Shown here piece by piece: positions 56,285 to 64,000 of a DNA stretch of 64,000 nucleotides (its first letter is position 1; every line of letters begins with the position of its first letter). Origin of the DNA: Pleodorina starrii (lineage: Eukaryota > Chlorophyta > Chlorophyceae > Chlamydomonadales > Volvocaceae). The stretch is from contig BRXU01000004.1 of the NCBI GenBank assembly GCA_030267565.1, positions 4,780,501 through 4,844,500 on the forward strand, given 5' to 3'. The position numbers and the translations under genes were made by a program. Under the pieces are notes generated by a model. The model ran no database searches, had not been told where the DNA came from, and was given only the letters and a program-made list of their open reading frames with translations.

Positions 56285-56539
56285 GCAGGCATTTCTGAAT
56301 AAAGCTCGGGCTGTCTATGAGCAGTAATATCGACACTCTCACACTTGACGCCCTCGCCGCTCGCCTTGGAAATGATGCCGTATTTCGGTCGATGCGCTCA
56401 TGCACCCGGCGGGATGACGCGCTTCGCGCGGCGCCGGCAGGCCTTGCTAACGACTCGGCTAGCAGGCATTTCGGTAATAAAGCTCTGGCTGTCTATCAGC
56501 AGGAATGTCGACACTCTCACACTTCACGCCCTCGCCGCC
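56285..56539. repeat. Direct repeat pair, ~77 bp
   Basis: Copies at 56285-56361 and 56462-56539 share GACACTCTCACACTT and the CGCCCTCGCCGC ending; about 88-90% alike by eye. Confidence 0.8.
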
Positions 56540-56732
56540 CCAGTAGTCAACTTAACCCGTACGGATTGAACGGGGCCCCGCCCTTTTTCCGGCTTCAAGG
56601 AAGCCGACACCAACCCCTTGTTAGCATGGGGTCTGAAATTATATTTCTTAACCCCCCCCCCTTGGTGACACCGTGGGTTGTGTACACCGCTTTCTTATGT
56701 TTACGTGTACGCAGACTCGTCTGTGTTGAGGC

Positions 56733-56838
56733 GGATGAGGGCTGCGACATGGACAGTGAGGCGGTCTCACCCTCGTCGGCCTCACCCTCGTCGACCTCAC
56801 CCTCGTCGGCCTCACTGTCAATGTCGCAGCCCTCATCC
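56733..56838. repeat. Hairpin with 30-bp arms around a CTCACCCTCGTCGGC repeat
   Basis: 56733-56762 and 56809-56838 are reverse complements with one mismatch. The loop holds three 15-bp CTCACCCTCGTCGGC-type units. Confidence 0.85.
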
Positions 56839-57813
56839 CAATACGAATGATGAGGAGGTAAACCCGGATGGCTAGGTGCATGCTGTGGGAGGACCATACA
56901 TGGCATCGAGTGGTGTCGTCTATGCAAGGGCCGCCGGAAGGGCACGAGACGGCTTTCTTGAGATGGGTGGAATGTAGACCGCACTATCTCTAAAAACCTT
57001 AGGAATACACCAAGAATACGCCACCCTTGATGACGACTCACACACTGGCGGGATTTGGTGAATCAAGGCGTATAAGTGTGCTTGGTGTATTTCTTTGACA
57101 GAAGTGGGTATGCGTGCTTATATGTTGTATCCCTGGGTGTACCATGAAGTTGTCCTGAGCAGTCATCCCCGACTGGATACCTACTTCTGTTAGGTCAGGA
57201 AATAAGAATTGGTTTGAGTCCAGCCACTCCGGGTACGACGCCTGACGTGTGCAGATTCTAACGTGGAGGTGGCAGGCCCACGGCTTCAAGCTGCTGGGTG
57301 ATGGGAGGTGGCGGACCCATTCTGATCGGAGTCTATCCGGCGAAAAGGCCTCATCTGGAAGGAGGATAGATATATAGATGTTGTATTCTGAGTGTACCAT
57401 GAAAGTTGTCCTGCTCAGTCAACCCCGGCTGGGTACCTGTTACTGATAGGTCATGGTACAACATTATAGATACGTTATGTGGCATGTTGGTTGCTGTGTA
57501 TGTGGCGGGTGGAGGGAACCGTACGTGGACGTGAGCTGCCGCCGCCTGGCCCTTGCCGCTGCACTGAGGGTGCAACTCCTGGGCGGGATGTGGATACGGG
57601 TGCAGCAGTGAAGAGCTGCTGTCCATATCGCTGCATGCACGGTGGGTAATTTCATGACGTGTGTGGACAGAACAACCTGCGCACCGGCATGGTATGGTCA
57701 TTCAGGGTGCGTTTGTAATCGTATTACTTACACTCCCAAAGTCCCTAGCCCTCCCGTACGGATTTAGTGGAGCCCCGCCCTGTTTCCGGCTGCAAGGAAG
57801 CCGACACCCCTTG

Positions 57814-58833
57814 TTCCAGCTAAAATTGAACGCTTGGACCATTGCCGCATATCAAGAAAACCAACGGACCAGATGGTTGAATGGTTACCGACAGTTGATC
57901 CCTGTCGAAGGCTGAAGCCCGAAACGCGTGAACCGGGTGCATACAGCGCAGGTATCTCGCCTTACCTTCAATTCCTAATAAAGCTATTTTAGAAACAATG
58001 ACTTGGTGATAGTCGTCGATGTCGATGCCCCAAAAGCAGGGGAACTGCCCAACAGCAGCAGCATCAGTCGACATCCCGCACAAACAAGCATGGTCCCGCC
58101 GCAATGCGCAGTCATCAGCGAAGATCTTGGTAAGACCTAGGCAAGTTGTATCTCCCAGACGGTCCACAGATTCGTGCAATTCAGAGCAGTGGGAAGTTGT
58201 ATCCAGCTCCTCCGTCACACAAGAATGTCTCAACTCGATCATATCAGGCGCTGTTTACCCTGCGAAAAACCCTGCACAAATAAAACATTCGATCCTGAAA
58301 TCGCAGCAGTTGTATCCAAAGACGTCCAACAAGCCAGGCGTGATTGCTCCCTGGCTGTCCTTCGCCATTTATGGCTATTCCACGTGCTGCTGAAAATTAT
58401 ATCATTTTTATCTGATCTTACTGATTGTGTTTGACACCGTGGCGACGAAAGCCACTATGCGTCATAGTCACGTCGGAGGACCCGCGGACCCCTCCAACGG
58501 GAAAATCGGATCAGAGTCTAAAAGCAGGCAATAGTGATGACCGCAACTCCCCTTATCACGACTTTGAGTGTTACTCTGTCGGCAGCAAAGCACGTGGTTC
58601 TTCTACGAACGGAATGCATGGCGTCATCACAGCTGTACGGACTGGCAATGGCCCTTTGGACGCCGCACAGCACCGACACCGACAGACGCACTTGTTGCAG
58701 ATTAGTTCTTCCCCCAGAACTCCCATTCCCTTGATACTGTCGAATACTTGACGCAATGAGCTCCGTGAATTCGTTTGAAGTCGTGGGCACCGTCACCGGC
58801 GACGTCGACGCGCCCCGCGGCGCGCCGCCGGCC
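57814..58833 (+). repeat. Segmental repeat, right copy (upstream region and start of PDC+)
   Basis: Partner of 37180-38200. Here the similarity ends inside the intact PDC first exon, after GCGCCGCCGGCC at 58833. 57814-58755 is the presumed promoter and 5' UTR of the plus-strand PDC. Confidence 0.9.
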
Positions 58834-61800
58834 AAGCTCCCCGCCGCCGACAAGAAGGCAAAGGTCCCCCTCGTGAGCACGGATGCCAACCTCGGTAAGC
58901 GCACATTCAATCACAGGGCAAGCAGCGCGCTAGCGCACCAGCGCGCCGGCCGACTCCGTCCCCGCGCGTCTTATGTGCACCCCTACCGGTATGTGTGTCG
59001 CGAATGCACTCTCACGGAACGCAACGCAACAGCCCGCGGATTGGAGCTTTCGCTGCTTCCGCTGTTTCCGCTTCTTCCGCAAACCCACCGAAACATCCTT
59101 CGCAATGCCATCCTATTCACAAATAATTGACTTCATGTCGGTGAACCGACCTCGACCTCGCCGACCTGGCCATTGTCGCTCGTTTCCGCGAGAGGCGGCG
59201 TGTACCCGTCACTCGGCTTTTCGTCTCTCCGTGACAACGGGTCATGGCGCAGTGTGTGGCTCCAATGGCGCCCGGCATTTGCCACCTTCACCGGCAACAC
59301 CGTGGGAGGAAGGGAGGAAGCTCCATAAGGCCCTCCTAGGACCGATTTTTGTATCCCAACGGCTCATCAACGAATACATCCCGACAGCAGTCCCGCAGCT
59401 CCCGCTCCTGGCAATCACAGCGCAACATGTACGAAATTCCTTAGTCCAACTCGACTCCTCACCGCCCACCCTTTCCGTGCACCAGGGGTGCACATCGCCA
59501 ACCGGCTGGTCGAGATCGGCTGCACCACGTGCTTCGCGGTGCCGGGTGAGGGCGGGAGGGGCTGAGGGCCGGGCACTGGGGCATTGCGTTGGGGGGGCCT
59601 TGCCTGGGGGGGATGGGGGCGTGCGAGGAGTGGCGGAGGGGTGTTGATTACGGTACGCTACCGGTGTGGGAGCTGTCTATGGCGGTGGGACGAACCAAAC
59701 GGGAACGTGCTCTCCCCCTCACGCCCTTACCCCCTTAACCCCATTCACCCCTCCCCCTTCACCCCTTCCCCTCCTTCAGGTGACTTCAACCTTCTTCTGT
59801 TGGACCAGCTCCTGAAGCAGCCCCAGCTGGACATGGTGTGGTGCTGCAACGAACTCAACGCGGGGTACGCGGCGGACGGATACGCGCGGAAGAGGGGAGT
59901 GGGCGCACTGTGCGTCACGTTCTGTGTGGGAGGTGAGGAGGGCGGCAGGGCGGGCAGGAGGGCAAAGGAGGGGAAGGGCCGCGGGGAGGGAGGGCGCGCG
60001 GAAGGCAGATACACACGTGTGTGCGTGTGTGTGTATGCACGACTGCCCCACCCAAAGCCCATCGGCCACCATCGTTCCCATCGTCCCAGCCCCTCAAGCC
60101 CCTCAAGCCCCCCAATGTGCCCCCCCCCCCTGATGTGCCCCCCTCAGGCTTCAGCGCCCTCAACGCGGTTGCTGGCGCCTACTCTGAGGATCTTCCCCTC
60201 ATCGTCATCTCTGGCGGCCCCAACTCCCAGGACCACGCCTCCAACCGCATCCTGCACCACACCACCGGACACAACGACTACGGACAACAGCTGAGGGCCT
60301 TCAGGGAGTGCACGTGCTGCCAGGTCGTCATCCAGCACATCGAGGACGCCCACATGCTGCTGGACACCGCCATCAGTGAGGCACTGCTGCGGAGGAAACC
60401 CGTGTACATTGAGGTGGCGTGTGAGTACGGCAATAGGGAGGGGAGGGAGGGGGGGACAGGGAGGGAGGGAAGGGGGCGGTGTAAAAGGGGAGAGGGGTCG
60501 GGGGGGGGGGCTTAGGAGGGCTGTGGGGACTGAGGGGCTGCGGGGCGGGTGGGCGATATGCAGGCGGGCACACTTGAGGTGGGAGAAGATATGGGGGATC
60601 CACACGCCCGAGTCCCCTCTCACCCCCCCCTCCCCTCACAACCCACCTTTGATGAACTCAGGTTCCCTGGAGCCCAACGTAACCCAAATTAACACAACCC
60701 AACCTGTTCCCTCCCGCCCCCTCCCTCCCCCCCTCCGGTCCCCCCTCCCTCCCTCCTCCCCCCCCCCGCAGGCAATCTGGCCGACCTGACCCACCCCAGC
60801 TTCGCCCGCCCGCCGGTGCCGTACGCTCTGGCCGTCTCCCACACCAACCAGGCCTCCCTGGAGGCGGCTCTGGATGCCGCCCTGGAGTGGCTGGGCAGGG
60901 CGGTAAAGCCGGTGCTGCTGGCGGGTATGGTAGGGGTCCTCCCGAGCCGGGTTCGGGCCCAGGTCCAGGGGGGAAACGCGCCGGGCCTGGACTGCGTTGT
61001 CGTGGGCTGGCCTGGGTTGGACCGGACTGGTAATCCACATCAATGGTGGGATTTGAGGGCTCTCCTAATCATCATCATTGACTGCACGTTGGGGGCCGTG
61101 GGAGAGGCCGATGGGGGCGGCCTTGCGGGGTCCGTGTCGCGTTGTTGACCTCCTTGGGTGCTTTTCAGCGCCCGCGGCATTCGCCCGTCGACCCTCCTCC
61201 GCGCGCCGCCCCGCCCCTCCCACGCCCTTCCCGCATATCCCTTCCCTCCCTCCCCCCTCCTCCTCCGCCCCCGCCAGGTGTTCGCACCCGCCCCGGCCGG
61301 GTCCGCAGTGCCATGTTGGGTCTGGCTGACTCGTCTCGCTACCCGGTGGCGGTGATGCCGGATGCAAAGGGAATGTTCCCGGAGGACCACGTGCAGTGAG
61401 TGAGGGGTGCGGGGTGTGGGGGTGGGGGGGAGGGGGAGGAAGGGGGAGGGGGAAGGGACAAATGCGGAAGACGCGAGAAGGAATGGGGGGTGGTTGGGAA
61501 GAGGGGCGGCCGCCCTCCGGCCCCGACCCGCCCTGACCGGACCCTACCGCTGTCCCCCTTGGCCCCTCCGCCGGCGTACCCCCGTTTCCCTTCAGTCCAC
61601 CACCGCCCTCCCCACCGGTTCTTTGCCCTTTTCCTCCTTTTCAACCCTCGGTCTCCTTCCCTTCCCTCCTGCCCCTCCCCCTCCCCGCCACCCTCCCCTC
61701 CCCCCCCCAGGTACATGGGCATGTACTGGGGTCCCGTGAGCACACCCTGCGTGTGCGAGGTGGTGGAGAGCTCGGATGTGGTGGTCTGCGTGGGGGGAGG

Positions 61801-64000
61801 TGCGGAGGGGGGGGAAAAGGGTGTGATGTTGCGTCGGGTTGCGCCGGCTTGGGTTTGGGTTTTGGGGTTGGGGTTGGGAGGGCGAGCGCGAGGGGAAGGG
61901 GTGAGTAGTGTGGGGGAAGGTGGGACCAGGAGAGGGTGCGGGACTGGGCTGGACCGGGCTATGGGCGGCTGTAGCCGGCAAGGATCGCATTTCTGTGTGC
62001 TGACCAACACAGGCCCATGTCCTGTCGCGAGGAGGTAGGTGCGAGTACGTGTGTGTGCGCGTGCGTGTGTGTGTGTCTCTGTCCGGGGCACTTAATGCTG
62101 AAGGCGCCGCCCGCTCTCCCCCTTCCCGTGTTTCCCTCCCGTGGCCACAACCCGACGTCGTGATTCACGACCCGTGGGTCAGTGTGGACGGACTACTCCA
62201 CGACGGGCTACTCGCTGCTGCTCAAACCGGAGAAGGTTCGCTGGGGGGCCAGGGGCAGGGGAGGGAGGGAGGGAAGGAGGGCGGGCGGGCGGGAAGGCAG
62301 CTACCCGGTCGACTGGTCACCGGCCCACAGGGAGGGAGGTTGGTCCCTTCCATGGGGGGTGGGTGCATTGGAGCTGAGGGGTTCGCTGCGGCTGGGCGAC
62401 GTAGGGGTTCCTCGGGCGGCAAGGGCGGTAAGGGCCCCACCCCATTACCCAACTGATTGTCCCTCGCTCTGTCGAGAGGGAGGAGGTTGTGTTCATCCGC
62501 GAATATGGAATGGCGCACACGAACGCCCCTCCACACTGCCGTACACATGTGTCAGGCTCTCATGGAACCGAATCTACCCAGCGGTCCGACCCCCGCCGGT
62601 GCCGCCCACCCGCCGCTAACCCGCCGCCAGTTCACGGACCCCGACAGCCACCAACACAAAGCCAACCGGGCCGCAGACCTACAGCCCACCAGCCCCACCC
62701 CCAGCCCCACCAGCCGGGTGTGTGTATCTCGGTCTTAGTCTCGGGGTTGCGACCGAACCACGGGTTACCGCCCATCACAAGCCGTGCGCGTTGCACAGCA
62801 GGCGTGCATGCGTGCGTACGTGCGCGTGCGCTTGCAACAAGTGCGTGTGTGTGCATTCACGCGAGCTACGCGCACGGTCCACCCCCCGATGCCGCACCTC
62901 CTCCTTCTCCCTTCCCCGGGTGCCCCCGCCTTGCCGTTCTGCCACACCCCCTCGCAACCCCCCCCCCCCCCCCCGCGCGTACTCCCTCGCGCTACCGCGT
63001 TTTGATTTGTCCAAAACTCCCTTCGGAAGCCCGACCCCCGGCTACTCCCGAGCGGCGTGCAGGGCCAGGGCTAGCAGCTAATCAAGGGCGGCTCTGGAGG
63101 GCCGCGCAGCGATACGCCGACGATGGTCCGGCCCGGCCCGGCCCGGTCCCTGCTGCCCCACCCTGGCCCCAACCCCCCTCTTTTGCCGCACGTGCAGCCT
63201 CAATCCGAACAACCTGTTACCCCCCTTCCCTCCCTCCCTTACCCCCCTCCCCCCCCACCCACGTACACATACACACCCACCCCTACACGCAGATGATCCG
63301 TGTTGATGCCAACCGGGTGACCATCGGCCACGGCCCCACCTTTGGCTGCATCGTGATGGCGGATTTCCTGGAGGCGCTGGCCAAGAGGGTCAAGCCCAAC
63401 GACACGGGTGAGGGAGGGGTGGTTGGAGGTTGGGTGGTTAGCGGTTGGCGGTTGGGTGGTTGGAGGTTAGCGGTTAGGTGGTTAGAAGTTGGCAGACGGT
63501 GGTTTGGGGCCTACGTAGGTTTCTGAGATATAAGGAGCTCTCGTTGCCGGCTTTCGATTTTGTCGTGCTGTTGCCCGTTGCCCCAACCGAAACGAGCTCC
63601 AACGAACCCACCCGAACAGGCCACGTCATCTTCAAGCGCATGGTGCTGCCCACCACGGAGCCGCCGAAGCAGAAGGAGGGCGAGATGCTGCGCACCAATG
63701 TCCTGTTCAAGCACATCCAGGTATGTACGACAGCGGTACGACAGCGGTAACTCGACACCAGCACACATAACCTTTGTTTGCACCTGGATGGTCTTCTCTG
63801 TGGCTTAAGCCTCCCCTCCCCTCCCGAGCTTCCTTTCCCTCCCTGCCTCCCTCCCCCTCCCGCTCCCCCCTCCCTGCCCCCCCTCCCTGCCTCCCTCCCC
63901 CCCCCCGGCAGCACATGCTCACCCCCACCACGTCTCTCATCAGCGAGGTGGGCGACTCCTGGTTCAACACACTCAAGCTCAAGCTGCCGCCGGGGGCCGA
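58756..64000 (+). CDS. PDC: Pyruvate decarboxylase, plus-strand copy (3' partial at window edge)
   Basis: Exons 58756-58894, 59486-59545, 59780-59932, 60148-60420, 60772-60924, 61278-61395, 61711-61799, 62183-62235, 63293-63407, 63620-63720 and 63912-64000; the window ends exactly where exon 11 ends in the paralogue. This gives about 447 codons; the ThDP-binding GDG...NN exon lies outside. From exon 2 on, every exon has the same length as in the minus-strand copy. Catalytic Glu ([17 protein letters not shown]) and the His pair ([12 protein letters not shown]) are present. The first exon is different: [20 protein letters not shown], an Ala/Lys-rich linker, then STDANLG. Substitutions relative to the paralogue include RAFREC for RACREC and [10 protein letters not shown] for [10 protein letters not shown]. 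Expected function: pyruvate to acetaldehyde in ethanol fermentation. Confidence 0.94.

Larger units (their letters stand above)
56249..57813. other. Repeat mosaic before the second PDC upstream region
   Basis: No gene. Contains three repeat families: ~77-bp direct repeats (56285-56539), a ~60-bp direct repeat containing CAAGGAAGCCGACACC (about 56564-56625 and 57757-57818), and a ~85-bp direct repeat containing GTGTACCATGAA (about 57119-57200 and 57375-57455), plus the hairpin at 56733-56838. The ~60-bp repeat bounds a 1.2-kb unit whose right end touches the PDC segmental repeat. Confidence 0.6.

Overview
The window is nuclear DNA of a green alga of the Chlamydomonas/Volvox group (volvocine, core-Reinhardtinia type). 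The signs are strongly GC-rich genes with many short GT-AG introns, proteins full of Ala, Gly and Gln runs, abundant micro- and minisatellites, TGTAA-type polyadenylation signals, and typical algal L1-like and Ty1/copia retrotransposons. The species cannot be fixed from sequence alone. No rRNA, tRNA or CRISPR array was recognised.

Left part (1-36.8 kb), the gene-dense host region, in order: (i) the 3' part of a large ankyrin-repeat, Cys/His-rich, low-complexity protein (+, 359-6399), entered through a (CACCCA)n satellite that fills the preceding intron; (ii) a 390-aa atypical tyrosine phosphatase with a CRAGKDRTG signature (+, 8985-12652); (iii) COX16, a cytochrome c oxidase assembly factor (-, 14223-14938), divergent from (iv) a secreted or membrane-anchored Apple/PAN-like Cys-rich protein (+, 15280-19241); (v) an unrecognised membrane protein (-, 21029-23181), divergent from (vi) an acidic coiled-coil protein with an AT-hook-like motif (+, 23728-25728); (vii) TRAPPC2L, a TRAPP vesicle-tethering subunit (-, 27288-28681); (viii) a complete 14-exon pyruvate decarboxylase (PDC, -, 30517-36837). 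For ii-v, vii and viii I derived exon models whose splice phases close exactly.

Middle part (about 37.2-58.8 kb) is a repeat-rich block. It is bounded by two direct copies of one ~1.02 kb segment (37180-38200 and 57814-58833) holding the upstream region and first codons of the second PDC gene. Inside are a short hairpin, a ~600 bp near-perfect inverted repeat with a 37-nt loop, a TAGCG-rich satellite interrupted by a ~6.9 kb L1-type LINE (-, 42849-49797), a 5'-truncated Ty1/copia element with a surviving 3' LTR (+, 50820-54617), and a larger inverted-repeat structure in which one arm carries that copia element and the other keeps the empty site.

Right part (58756-64000) is the second PDC gene (+), cut by the window edge exactly at the end of exon 11. 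The two PDC genes are head-to-head paralogues with the same exon lengths from exon 2 on and with conserved intron sequence, so the duplication is fairly recent; only their first exons differ. The simplest reading is a divergent PDC pair pushed apart by about 20 kb of transposon-derived DNA together with a tandem duplication of the promoter/exon-1 segment. PDC is the ethanol-producing branch of anaerobic pyruvate metabolism, so the pair may provide dosage or differential expression under hypoxia (inference).
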